Shown here: positions 1-11,109 of the stretch, in pieces
Position numbering within the stretch: position 1 is the stretch's first letter
How the letters are laid out: the number at the start of each line of letters is the position of its first letter
DNA from: Pelomyxa schiedti
Taxonomy: Eukaryota > Evosea > Pelobiontida > Pelomyxidae
Direction: 5' to 3'
DNA: 64,000 bases
Assembly: GCA_020536535.1 (NCBI GenBank)
Contig: JAHLWZ010000790.1
Span: 1-64,000, forward strand
The notes under the pieces: generated by a model
What the model was told of the DNA's origin: nothing
The model's database searches: none
Seen by the model: the letters and a program-made list of their open reading frames with translations, nothing else
Made by a program: the position numbers and the translations under genes

Positions 1-87
1 TCTCGCACTCCGTTTTAGAATCAAAAAGGAAAAAAAAAATTCGGTTCGTTAGAAGTGTAGGGGGGAGGCTGTCGAATTTTTTCTAAG

Positions 88-402
88 CTAAAACCTCGCG
101 GTCTGGTATTGAAAAAATTTAGCCACATCTTGGAAATTAGATTTTGCTCTTCTCACTGGAACTTCTTGCTTTTTTGGCTTTATTCCTATTACTCTATGGG
201 CAGTTTCTTGTTGTGGTGGTATTTGACGGCAAACTTGGCACCCCTCTTTGACAAAGAAACCAGATTCTTCAATGTAACACAAACACGAGGAACAGTAACC
301 ACGGACAATACACCACCCCTTCAGCGCCAAAGAAGGCACCTCCACCTCTTCACCAGTTCCGCGGTCGATTTTTAATTCGTGCAAAAGAAAGAAAATGGAC
401 AA
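88..402 (-). CDS. Unresolved small minus-strand coding segment
   Basis: An open stretch of about 100 codons on the minus strand ends in a TAG at 88-90. It is Lys/Arg-rich near its C-terminus and carries several cysteines (CSSC and CQVC spacing), which could be a zinc ribbon or the read-through of a short intron. There is no in-frame ATG: a TGA lies just upstream without a start between, so an upstream exon or a different splice is needed. A 33-38 nt intron in the middle is possible (GT near 210, AG near 180), giving alternative C-termini. I do not recognise a family. It lies downstream of CKS1 on the same strand. It may be a real small gene or chance coding potential. Confidence 0.25.
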   Translation of the reverse strand: MSIFFLLHELKIDRGTGEEVEVPSLALKGWCIVRGYCSSCLCYIEESGFFVKEGCQVCRQIPPQQETAHRVIGIKPKKQEVPVRRAKSNFQDVAKFFQYQTARF

Positions 403-555
403 ATGACATGGTGCAATTCATGAGTGAATGTTGTTGGTTTTTGCTTTGTGTACAAAATCTCACCCCATTGCGCTAAGGCAAAGGTGTATAGTACTAGTGA
501 TAGGGTAGGTATGGTAGGTATCACCGCTGTGCTAAAGGGGCGATGCGTGTGTTTC

Positions 556-949
556 TTAGTAATGTTGTGTGGTAGTGGAACCACTTGGTGGAAGGTCCGT
601 CCGAGGTCGGCGGAAAAGAAGTATATGCGGTTCGGGCTTATGCACACTGTACTCGTATTACAACAAGAGGAGGGGAAGGAAGGACGAGAAAAACAAAAAA
701 AACTCACAGGTAGTGAACCCATCCAAGGCTCTGTTGAACTCCAACAGCTCTCCATTCTGCTTCGGACAACAGTCTGTCCTTCGGTAACAACCGAGATATG
801 TCCGGCGGTAGTGTTACGTGCCTGCGATTGCGCGGCGTTGGAAGGTGCAACAAAATGTACGTAAAAACAACGACAGATCCGCTCTGTTACCTGTACTCAT
901 ACACGTCGTCGTAGTACTTATCACTGTATTGTATGTCTTCGATCGGCAT
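556..949 (-). CDS. CKS1: Cyclin-dependent kinase regulatory subunit (CKS1/Suc1)
   Basis: Three exons (949-891, 821-708, 646-556) splice into an 87-residue protein, the usual size of CKS proteins. The spliced product contains the family signatures [23 protein letters not shown] and [13 protein letters not shown]. These form the four-stranded beta sheet that binds cyclin-dependent kinases and phosphorylated substrates, and HxPEPH is the hinge that controls strand exchange. CKS proteins act with CDKs in cell-cycle progression in nucleus and cytoplasm. The start ATG at 949 gives the classic short [14 protein letters not shown]-terminus. Both introns are GT-AG (69 and 61 nt). The gene is divergent from the ZnT gene across about 380 bp. 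The identification is secure; only the exon borders are inferred by eye. Confidence 0.95.
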
Positions 950-1331
950 CTACGTGATCAATCGATGGACTGGCGCCTTTTTTTTTTTTTTTTTTTTGTT
1001 TTCCCTCTGGAAAATGAAGGAAGTTCGTTCGGTGATCTTTTTTTTCGTCTTTCTTTCGTTTTTTTTTGTCGATGACAGCCGGGCCCGGCTCTCACAACAA
1101 ACTCCAAATTCCCTAACGTCGTCTCTAAGATCCCTAACTTAATTCAATTCGTTTCCCCTTCAACACGTCAGAAACTAGCAAATAAACCTGAGGACGTAAC
1201 GTGTGGTGCAGTCGGCTACAACACAAGGGGGCACGATGCAATGCAGATCTTGGTGTGTTTTGTGCAGAGGATTTGAGTGAGCCAAATCAAATTGAAGAGA
1301 TTAGTTAGTATTTGAAACCGAATACAATACG
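950..1331. promoter_or_regulatory. Divergent intergenic region between CKS1 and ZnT
   Basis: This 382-bp stretch separates the start codons of two divergent genes, so it should hold both promoters and 5' UTRs. It contains a run of 20 T (978-997) and further T-rich tracts to about 1070. No open frame with a recognisable product was found and no clear TATA element was located. Confidence 0.4.
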
Positions 1332-3179
1332 ATGGCCACCGACGCCGACAAAGTGAGAAATTACGACAAGTTGCCTGTCTCTTCCTCATCCTCGAAACTA
1401 TTTCCTTCGTCGTCATCGAGCACCGCGACTTTCCCGAAGAAGGGAGTGTACAGCCCCGTGACTGCTACTTCACAAGCTCCTGAAATTCCTTGTGAAAACC
1501 CTTTCACTGTAGACAGGAGGAGTTCAATGGCAAAGTCGCAGTTTTCATCCTCGTCAACCTCAATGTCTGACTCGGAATTGGAATCGGAATCGGCGTTTGA
1601 CACTAAATCTGCATCTTTGTGGTTTGTGGGCACTGCTACATTGTTATACAGCGCAACTGAACTGGGGTTCGCGGTCTACACTGCCTCCCTCACATTGTTG
1701 TCTGACGGGTTCCACAATCTGTCTGACGTTGTGTCTATATTTGTGGCACATTGGGCAAGAAGAGCTTCAAAGAGAGACCAGACTTTGTCAATGTCTTATG
1801 GATGGGCGCGCTCTGAAGTTCTTGGTGGACTGACCAATGCGTGCTTCTTATTGGCTCTATCAATGTATGTGTCTCTGGAGGCTATTCCACGATTCTTTGA
1901 AGCTTCTCTAGTCAGTTGTATGTTGTCTTCTATGGAAATTTTTCACTCGTTAAATTTTCAAGTTCTGGAATTTCCACTAATTTTGTTCCTCTTGGTGGGT
2001 ATCATATGCTTGATTTGGACTTGGGACAGCGGCCTCACCCCAAAGCAGAACCACGTCAATCGCATTCATAGTTGTGGCTGGAATAGGCCTTGTGCAAAAT
2101 TTCGTGGGGACTGTCATTTTTGCTGGTAATTGGACCTTAGTGCACCTAAAACTTGTAACCAAAATAAAGCTGTCGGACTTTCTCATCTGTCTGAGATGCT
2201 TTATGGTGGTGATGCCCATGTGAAAGTGCACGTACACAGGCGCAAACATTCCCACGAACATAGTGGCAGAAAAGATAGCATTGTGGTACTTCCTCTGACG
2301 ACTGAGCACACCCGTGTCGGTCCTGTTAATAAAAGTGTAAGCATTACTTTAAGGATTTTCCTCATGGCCACTCAGACGACTATGGATATTAATATGCTAG
2401 CCATCCTCGTACATTATGCAGGGGATGCTGTATCGTCGTTGTTCATCGTTTTAATTGGTGTGTTAATGCTATCCTTTGAAAAAGCTGCCTGGGTGCGATA
2501 TGTTGACCCCATTGCTAGGTAACATTCTCTACCCACGATACATTTCTTATTTCCCGTTTAGTTTGCTTATTGTAGCCTTCATTTTAATCACAACTTTCCC
2601 TGTGGGTACGCTGTTCTTTTAGGAAAGTCATGGTTAACCTTTCAAAGTGAAGCGTTGCACCACAATTCTTTTGCAAGGCGCCCCTTCTGGTATTCAACTA
2701 GATGCAATAAAGAAGCAAATTGGAGAGGTATTCATATTAAAATTTCCTAGCTCAATTTGCACTACAGATTGCTGGGGTAGTCAATGTTCACGACCTCCAT
2801 GTATGGCAACTTGTGGATGGCATGATAATTGCTTCTGTTCACGTTGTCTGTGATGAGAAGTCAAATGTCAATTACACAATACTACAGGTGTTCTGTCTTT
2901 TTTCCTCCGCTACCATTTATGGTTTCAAGGTGAAGGAAGTTCTTCATAAGCACAACGTGCATTCCGCCACTGTGCAGCCAGAGATGATACAGAGGACCTC
3001 TTCCTATGTGACTTTTGATTACAATCCTTGAATACCACTAACGTCACTTTAAGGGAGACGATTTCTATTGCAACCAAAACTGCATTGGAAATTGTGCTGA
3101 GGCGTGGTGTTGTGGGCAACCTGCTGAAAAGCAAAGGCGAAAAAGTGTTGTGCCACAAAAAATACTTCAACAACCCTAA
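1332..3179 (+). CDS. ZnT-type zinc transporter (cation diffusion facilitator)
   Basis: This is a cation diffusion facilitator that should export zinc from the cytosol by zinc/proton exchange. After a Ser-rich cytosolic N-terminus of about 90 residues come hydrophobic helices with the zinc-site motif DGFHNLSD in TM2. A histidine-rich loop ([16 protein letters not shown]) precedes TM5, where the second site is HYAGDAVSS. The C-terminal domain has [14 protein letters not shown], matching the metal-binding cytosolic domain. The last intron, about 3008-3053, restores a Cys-rich tail (YCNQNC...WCCG) like that of ZnT1, and the TAA at 3177-3179 ends the gene. The start at 1332 is the first ATG of the long 5' exon. 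The protein is most like the ZnT1/SLC30A1 branch. A ZIP-like transporter is encoded at 37.8-39 kb. Confidence 0.9.
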
Positions 3180-3244
3180 GAAATAGGAATTTGAGTATTT
3201 TTTTTTCTTTTTTATGAAACATGTGACACTAGAAACAATCTTGG

Positions 3245-4756
3245 TCAGTCCAAGTCAACCAGAAAGTCTTTGGGAATATGTGTGAGCTGAACGTGTGTGG
3301 CAAATCCAAAAAAGTCAGTAAGAGGCACCTGAGTAAGAAAGGGAACTGTTAAAACACTAAAACGATTTTGGTAGAAGTACTTGGTCTAGGGGCCTGTCAA
3401 AAAGATCAGTTCTCCATCCAGGGTGGGACTGAATCTGGCTGAACTGATAGCTGCTGTTCTGTAGGTTTTTTTACAAACAAAAATAGTTAAAAAAGCAAGG
3501 CAGTACCAGGTGGGCAATCGTTCCCGATTTTTCCTTGCTCTGTCGTTCAAAGAAATCTAAAGTGTAGTATGTAAAGCGGTCACTGAGAGATAGGCCTATT
3601 TCAGAATCTACACGATACTGCAAGACAATCAATAAGCAGAAAGGCCTTGTCATAGAACCTAACATACCGAATAAGCATTTTCCCCCAATAAGCTTCCACC
3701 AACAGCTAAAACATTGGGAGAAGTTATCCTTCTGTGCAATGTGGCAGCTTGGCATGTATCGACCATAAAGAATATTTCATTGTATCTTCGATAGTAAGAT
3801 AACCGAAAACACGATGTGCTAAACCTCTTTTGCTGGTACATGTGTGAGAGAGCTTCAGAAATATCTAGAGCAGACAGCTCTTCTGAATCTTGAAATTTGA
3901 TGAATTCATCCCCACCATGGCCTGACTTGAAAGGTTGTTAGGTTGAAGGTACAGATAAAGTAGAAAACCATGTAAATGAAAATATTGGAGTTAGTATCGC
4001 TCAGCAATCGTTTGGAGCGGGGTGTGTCTCCGTCGTGCCTTCCTGGTAGCAAAAAAAAAAAAAAAAAGTTAGGGAGAGCATTACCCGTGGAAGAAAACCT
4101 GTTAAAACTCGCAAAAAGTTTTCAACGGTAACTTCGTATCCCCGGTAGTCTACCTTCATAAATTAATTCCTTAATTCAAGGAATTTGGGACTATTTTTAC
4201 CTCTACATCAGTGCCATAAAGATCGATCTTATGCGCATCACTGGCAAAAACCCTTCCAGGGAATACATTCCTGAGAACGATGCGTATTTGTTACTGAGGA
4301 TTTTAGAACACAACTTGAACAACCTTGGGTTGCATGCCATGTCATCAGCTAGCATCAAAATAATGTTGCTGTCAGGAATTCCCATTCTCTTCACACTCCT
4401 AAATAAATACCACAAACACTTGTTAGCATTATGGTTCAGGTTGAACAACTCATTACACTATCTACATCCATCAATTCAAATAAAGCATTTGGCAGGGAGA
4501 AAACTGCCAACATAACAAAGACAACACACAACAAACTAAAAACCTGCCTGTACACTGCCAAAGTGTTAGCAGGGTGCCTATAATTGAACCAAAACCGCGA
4601 AGTGTCAACCAACACCGCCCAGTTGTTGGTGTGCCCCTGTTGGCTTGCCCCATAATGCCCATCCCTCTCTGCCCCTCCTTGCTTGATAAACACGCCTACG
4701 GCCAGTAACACCACAACACATGTCGCCAAACGACGGTGGGTGAATGGCCACGGCAT
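3245..4756 (-). CDS. PIGK: GPI-anchor transamidase catalytic subunit (GPI8/PIG-K)
   Basis: This C13-family cysteine protease cleaves the C-terminal propeptide of precursor proteins and transfers a GPI anchor in the ER. The start at 4756 gives a hydrophobic signal peptide ([12 protein letters not shown]), followed by the hallmark [18 protein letters not shown]. Later exons read [20 protein letters not shown], then [16 protein letters not shown] with the catalytic His, [11 protein letters not shown] with the catalytic Cys, a [12 protein letters not shown] segment, [10 protein letters not shown] and [16 protein letters not shown] before the TGA at 3245-3247. Order and spacing match human PIG-K up to the end of the luminal domain. 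The C-terminus stops soon after, so a C-terminal membrane helix is not obvious. Several short introns interrupt the gene. It lies 91 bp from PSMB4 on the same strand. Confidence 0.93.
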
Positions 4757-4847
4757 CAAAAAAAACCTCTTCAATGAAGCTTGCCAAATGAAAGAAAAAA
4801 AAGAGGGAAGGGACTAAAAACATGGTTGTTTTGTTCTCTGAGGAACT

Positions 4848-5927
4848 TTAGGAGTTGTTAAACTCGTCGTCTCGAATGGCATTCTCGCCGCTGTTCCACT
4901 GGCCTGTGGTATCGAGCTCAAACGGTGCGGTCACTTCTACTCCTGATGCAGTCACGGTGCCTATTTGAATCTGTGGGGTACATAAGGTGGAGGAAAGGAG
5001 ATACTAGTGCAAGAGGGGGATTACTCTGTTTATTGTCCTGGCGTCGCGGAAGAAGAGAACTACCATAGCCTTCTCCAGAAGGGCCCGTGCTTCCTCCTTG
5101 GTGAGGTCGGGTCTCCAACCGGCCCTAAGAAGAGGAAGAGACATGTAATTGCCATATCCAGTGGCAACATAGTTATCCTCATATGCTGTTCCAACTTTGT
5201 CAAGTAACCCAAGGAAGCTATTGGAAAAGAACCGTAGTTATACAGTGATTTTTTTTTTTTGGATTGGTTATTTGACAAGTTAATTACCTGGATTGCTTTG
5301 TGTGGTCCCAGCCAATTACTACAATGTCGTTCCATAACGGGTCAAAACGAGACCTCCTATTGTAAAGAACCCGGTTCAAGTAGCTGAACATTTCCTTTGG
5401 GGTAAGGACAAAACCGTCATCTATACAGTAGTCCTCACGTCTGTTATTTGGATTATTACAATTATTTTATTTGTGTTGTAGAGTACACAAGTCCTTCGAG
5501 AGTCTTCGTGATATGCTGGAAGTCACTCATTTCTCCAGACCCACCAATAACTGTGTGGTTTCCAATTTTCTTGATTCGCTCCATGAACATGAACCTAGCG
5601 AGTGAACCATAAGACCCTGAAGCATAAAATTTTAGTTGGCACAGACGACACCATGTACTAATCACCTAATGTATCAGCAGCAAGCATTACACCACCATTG
5701 AACTTCAAACCAAGCACGGTAGTTCCGGTAACAATGGGATCCCTTAGTGCATCGTGTTGGGGGAAGGGGAAAAAAAAAAAGAAAAGGAAAAGCAACCCAG
5801 ATCCCTTGCGCTGCACAGCACAAAACAACACAATAACAAACAAACAAACGAGATACGTTGTGCGGGTCCTGCGGTCCCCCGGTTGTGCACACACTGGCCT
5901 CTGTAGTAACAAATCCGTTCCCTGCAT
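4848..5927 (-). CDS. PSMB4: 20S proteasome subunit beta-7 (PSMB4/PRE4)
   Basis: This is a non-catalytic beta subunit of the 20S proteasome core. A short propeptide exon starting at ATG 5927 is joined by a GT-AG intron to DPIVTGTTVLGLKFNGGVML, the family N-terminal block; the phase (AC+G) restores a Thr. Further exons give SYGSLARFMFMERIKKIG, a GGSGEMSDFQ segment, ATGYGNYMSLPLLRAGW, ARALLEKAMVVLFFRDAR and a TVTASGVEVT tail, all in the PSMB4 order. The TAA is at 4848-4850. Length and motif order fit PSMB4 rather than a catalytic beta subunit. The gene is divergent from the CH-LIM-PH gene across 195 bp. A proteasome activator (PA28) is encoded 9 kb away. Confidence 0.92.
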
Positions 5928-6122
5928 CACCTCCACTTTATTTTATTTTTCTTTTGTTTTCTTGTTTGTTTTTTGATGTCTGAGGGCATGAGCCCCAAGA
6001 TCTCAGGTACTGCTGATTCTTTCATTTTCGTCGCCCCGGATGAGTGACATGAGCCATTTGAGAAGGAAGTTGGGAGTCATTGGTACTCTAAACGACGATC
6101 AGAACGAAAAGGAATCTGTTCG

Positions 6123-9100
6123 ATGTCTCGGGTGAAGTCTGGTCAAGAGGCGTTGCTGAGTTGGTGTAAAAAGTGCACAGAAGGGTACAAAGATGGTGAG
6201 TTTCTTGGCTAGATTCTTGTTTGTTGTTTGTTAGTGTTCTAACGCGGGTTTTCCTACAGTTTCCGTGACAAACTTCCACACTTCGTGGCGTGACGGTATG
6301 CTGATGAAAATTGGGTTATGGGTGGAAGAGACCAACGAAATCAAACAGGGCTCGCGTTCTGTGCCCTCATTCATCATTTTCACCCAGAAGCCATTGACTT
6401 CTCCAAACTTAAGAAAGAGGACATCGAAGAAAACAATAGGGTACATTTTTTTTCCCCCTTCTTGTTCCTTTCTTTATTTGACTTGAACTTTCAAGCTTGC
6501 GTTCACAACTGCAGAAAAGCTGGGAATACCTGCCCTTCTTGATGTTGAAGGCACTCCTAAATAAATAAGAAACTGACTTTACTTAAATTCTTTTAGACAT
6601 GGTTGCCCTTGTCAAACCAGAACCTTTCTCTATAATGACATACCTGAGCCAATACTACCGTCAATTCGAGCAGACTGAAGGAGGTGTTGCTGGAGCTAGT
6701 TCAAGTGCCCCCCATTCTCAACATCGAGCACCAGGTACAAAATTTTGTTTGGAGGTGCCTATCATGATATTTTCCAGAGAGCACAACTGCAAAAATCCCT
6801 GTAACACCACCTCAGCAGCTCCATGAACCGCGAAGACCAGAAAACCCCAGGTTCCATCATTGTCCTTTAGCGTGCATACCCTAAAACATGATAAGGACCA
6901 ACTCCCAACCCATTAAAAAATGCTTTAAATGTGGGAGCAATCTTTCTGGAGAGGTAGTGGATGCCGGTAATGACAAGATGTTTCATGCTCGGTGCTTCAC
7001 CTGTGCAGGCTGCAAAACCCTTCTTGGGGACCGATTTGTAAATGTAGGAGGAAACATCTACTGTTCCAGGTACACATTTAAACACTAATATTCTCTCACA
7101 TACGCCAGCACATCTCACTCAACAAATGTGTTCGACAACTGCAATTTCGCTCTAAATTGACATAAAGTTGCGGAAATTCCGCGTCTATGAGAGCACTGGC
7201 TGACAAAAACAAGAACGAGAGGCCAACAACCCATGAACTGCCACAAGAAGAAACTAGCAGAAAAGAAAACGAAGAACGAGAAAGGAAAGAAAAACTGGAG
7301 AGGGAAAAACGGGAAAGGGAAGAGAAAGAAAGAGAAGAACAGCTTAAGCAAGAGAGATTGCAGAAACAAACAAGAGAAACCTCTACAGTCACAGGGGAAG
7401 CAGATCCACAATCACAAACAGCGCACCCCGCCGGCATAACTTGTACTCCACTTCAGCAGAAACCGTCAGGAACCATTTCCAGTACGAGAAACACCACCAC
7501 TTTACAGAATCCAAACCCCCCAACTCAAGGTACCATCCCCCTTTGGAAGCAACGAGCAATGGAAGCAAAGGAAAGAAATCTACAGAAAGAGAGAGAGGAG
7601 CAAGAATTGCGCCGAAAGAAAATCGAAGCCTGCACTCAAAACAAGTCAATTACTGAGTCGGCACCACAAAAACCCCTGCCCACACCACCGGAAAAACCAC
7701 TTCCCACTCCACTCCAAAATCCCCTGCCCGCACCACTCCAAGACTCCCTTCCTGGGCGTGAAGAACGAAGAGAGCCGGAAATACATCACAAAGGGAAGGA
7801 AGAAACAGAGAGAACTCAATCAGAAGGAGGAAAGGAACGAGAAGCTCAAAAAGACATGGAAGCAAAACCAACTCCTGAAATTGAGCAACCTGAAGAACTA
7901 GCACACCAAGAACAAAATAGAAGAAACGAGGAGACTAGTAATAAACAAGCACGCAAGCGCGAGAAACTGGCCAAGAGGGAAAGACAACAAAAAGAGAAGC
8001 AAGAGCGCGAAGCTAGAGAATTGGAACGGCAGGCAAGAGAAAAGAAGGAGCGTGAGGCACGTGAACAACAGGAACGGGAAGAAATGGAAAAGAAAGCTCG
8101 TGAAGAGAGAAATAACCAAGAGAGAGCTGAACAGGCAAGACGTGAGCAGGAGATTCTAAGGCAACAGGAGCAAGTTGAAAGAGACCTGTTAAAAAAAAAA
8201 GAAGAAGAAAGGCTCCAACTCGAGGAAAAAGAAAAATTGGAAAGAGAAGCTTCACAACGAGAGTCCTTAAGGATGCAAGAAGAGAGAGAGAATGAGAGGT
8301 TGGCAAAAGAAGCTCGGGAAAGGAAGGACAGGGAAGTTAAAGAAAGAGAACTATACGAAAAGGCGGAGCGAGAGCGTATCCAAAATGAACAAAAAGAACG
8401 AGAGGCACAAGCCCTCAGAGACCATGAGGAGAAAATCCTTAGAGAGAAAGCCGAAATAGAAAGGAGGCAGGAGAGGGAAGAGCTTGAGAGGAACGCTGCA
8501 CAAGTACTGGAGGCAAAAAGTAAAGCACATGTAGAACCAAATACCAGAGAAGCTAATGAAGAGAGTATTAGTCCGGTGGGCATAGAGGAGAAGTATGGTA
8601 GAGACATTGCTCAGAGTAGGAGTACCACCACAACCGTACCTCTACAACCTTCCGCAATGCCATCAACTTCTCCACTTATTATTACCTCTACCTCTGTTGG
8701 CGCCGAGGAAGTTCCATCGAAGCCCGAGAAGCCATTGTCTAGCAACACAGTTTTCTTCCATGCTTTGTAGAAATTTCATAACAATTGTGTAGAGTGCACA
8801 ATGTCAAACATCTATCGTTCATACTACCTCGCCTAGTCCTGACCCTTCTTCCACCTCCGCCACTATTCATGAGAAAACTGCGTTTTCTGGATTTCTTATG
8901 TGTCATGTGTGTAAAGTTTCCTCATCACACTTACCAACGTCCGTAACAGTGTGGGAGTGTATGGAAACTATGGTATTCTTTAACTTGTTTTTTCTCCTTT
9001 TTTACCATCCCAACACTTTCAGGTGGTTTGTGTTGCAGGATACACAGTTGGCTTTCTATCCAGATTCAACTTGCACTTCACAGGAAGGTGCAATTCCTTT

Positions 9101-9807
9101 GTCAAATATCAGTGCTGTTGGTATACAAACTTATTATGTGGTAGAGTTAATTACTTATCAGATATCACACTGAAGAAGGAGTTCCAATTCCAAATCACCG
9201 AAAGGAATAATACTCTGCATGCACTCCAAGCTGGCTCTCAACCGGAAATGGAGCAATGGATTTCTCTTATTAAACAAAAATGCGGTCTACAGCAGTTGGA
9301 GGCAAGGGATAAGACTTTTGTCATGGGAAAAGGAGAACGGAAGCACACAGTAGTTGTTAAAAAGGGATTGTACGAAGTATGTGAACAGTCAATTTGGCTC
9401 AACTAACAGTCCCACAGAGACGAGAAGGTTGGCTGGAGGAACTCAATGAAGGGCTCTTTTCAAGCTCATGGAAGAGGAAGTGGGCCGTTATGGGCGGCGG
9501 ATTCTTGTATCTCTACGCGTCTAAGGTGAGCTTCACTTATATTTACTCCGCTCAAGCATCACTACAGGCGGAAACCGGCCAGCGAGTCACATTCCCTCTG
9601 TACCACTGCAAAATTGAAATGCACATGGCAGAGAAGTTCGAAGGGCGCGCATTCCGCCTCACCAGCGAGCACCCTGACAACAAGTCCTCGCGCACAATAA
9701 TCCTCCGTGCTTCAGAAGAGCTGGAAATGCACCACTGGCTCAACGCCCTCACGGTCCAGCGCCTCGACATTGACAGCCTCATTGATGGAATTTCCTTCTA
9801 TTTGTAG
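6123..9807 (+). CDS. CH-LIM-coiled coil-PH-PH cytoskeletal adaptor
   Basis: A multi-exon gene whose domains read, in order: a calponin-homology domain (CKKCTEGY, VTNFHTSWRDGLAFCALIHH, FSKLKKED, AEKLGIPALLDVEDM); one complete LIM zinc finger (CFKCGSN..., FHARCFTCAGC..., YCSSC, the last Cys contributed by a splice); and a Glu/Arg/Lys-rich coiled coil of about 400 residues interrupted by Pro-rich stretches (7187-8770). Two PH domains follow at the C-terminus (WFVLQDTQLAFYPD near 9030 and GWLEEL...FSSSWKRKWAVM near 9430). The CH domain type suggests actin binding, LIM suggests protein partners, and the PH domains suggest phosphoinositides, so a membrane-cytoskeleton linker is inferred. CH plus LIM recalls MICAL-like proteins, but no bMERB domain is seen. 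One intron (6551-6596) appears to be GC-AG. The start ATG at 6123 directly precedes the CH domain. Confidence 0.85.
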
Positions 9808-9904
9808 AAGGGACGAACCCCATACGAAATTCCGAGTTTCACCTAACCCCATACACATAGTTGCAACACACCCACACAACACGAAAACTAAAAAGAAAAG
9901 AAAA

Positions 9905-11018
9905 ATGGACCCCACTGCGAGATGCATAAGCACCCCAGAGACGGCCGTCAGTATGTCAGACATCAACGCTGACGTGGCAACGATCAAGGCCCTCAGAGAA
10001 CAACTAAATGCTACCCTGACCGCCGCACCCCCTAAATCACAAGTGCATAAACACCTCTTTCCTCTCTCGATTCATTCCATCCTTACTTGAAACCACAACC
10101 ACCACAACAACAACACCCACTTACAGATATGTGAAGGAGAAGGAGTACTGGAGAGTATTGCCCAAATTGCAGAGAAATACGGGGTGAGGGCTGTTGGGTT
10201 TGCTGACGTTGAGCCCTTGGCGTGCAGGGACGCGAAAACGAGAGTGGAGCCGGGGGGCGTGACTGAGTGGCTCATCAACAAGGCGGGGATTCATTTCCCG
10301 CACTGCATTGTGATGTCTATGGAAATGAACAAGGAGGATATTGACAAGGCTCCTGGTCCGGAGGCCCAAGCAGAGGTACTTAATTCGCTCGCAGCTATTT
10401 CTGTTCTATGTACCATCTATTTTAATGAGGGGCTGCCACCTCCATTCCACAATACCAACAATTTGTTGTACCAGGTTACGCGTGTGTATTACAAGCTTGG
10501 CCGTGCGTGTATGGAAGTTGCTGAATCACTGCGTTCACAAGGATACTATGCCACTGTTGGGCATCCTCTGGGTGGGGACACTCTTTACACAGTTCTGGCA
10601 GAAAGAGCCCACATGGGGACACCCGGCCGGCAAGGCCTCATTATGGCACCTGGTGTGGGGCCAAGGCACAGACTTGGTGTTGTTTATACCAGCATCACTG
10701 ACCTTCCCACACCGCAGAGGACCAACTCCCCTGCACCGGAATACTTCCCAATATTCCAGCAAGTGTGTGCCAAGTGCACTCGCTGCTCTGTCAACTGCCC
10801 CGCCGGCGCAATTCTCGACCAAACAGTCACATCCCCTAACGGGAACGTGACCAGAATTGACCCTGTCAAGTGCAGAGCATATTTCTCAACTCACGACAGG
10901 TCTGATTTTTTTTTTTTCCCCATCCTAAACTAACAAACAACTTAGTTGTGGTGTTTGTTTGAGGGAATGTTCTCTTGTTGGTGTGTCAATTGAGGATTTG
11001 AAGTCTCGAAGACTCTGA
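9905..11018 (+). CDS. QueG/reductive-dehalogenase-like double 4Fe-4S protein
   Basis: A protein of roughly 300 residues in four exons, 97 bp after the previous stop. The central part reads YGVRAVGFADVEPL, then GYYATVGHPLGGDTLYTVLA and GLIMAPGVGPRHRLGVVYTS, blocks shared by epoxyqueuosine reductase and reductive-dehalogenase-type proteins. Two 4Fe-4S clusters are predicted: CAKCTRCSVNCP, with a lone Cys in VKCRAYF, and CGVCLREC after the last intron. The TGA is at 11016-11018. The family transfers electrons, often with a corrinoid, but the substrate cannot be told here. Such proteins are mainly known from bacteria and archaea. The three GT-AG introns (about 78, 93 and 45 nt) argue for a resident nuclear gene acquired by transfer rather than contamination. 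Confidence 0.8.
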
Positions 11019-11109
11019 CAAAATACCAATAACAGCCTGATTCTAAAACAATCCTTTTTACTTTGCCTTCATATGTATTTATTATTCGTTATGGGTGTAG
11101 TGGCTATTT

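Noticed and set aside
978-997. Poly-T tract as a possible transposon tail
   Set aside because: Isolated homopolymer in a promoter region, no target-site duplication or element nearby.
7846-8607. 253-codon Ser/Leu/Arg-rich frame antisense to the CH-LIM coiled coil
   Set aside because: It is the complement of Glu/Arg/Lys-rich codons, which lack stops on the reverse strand; no domain.
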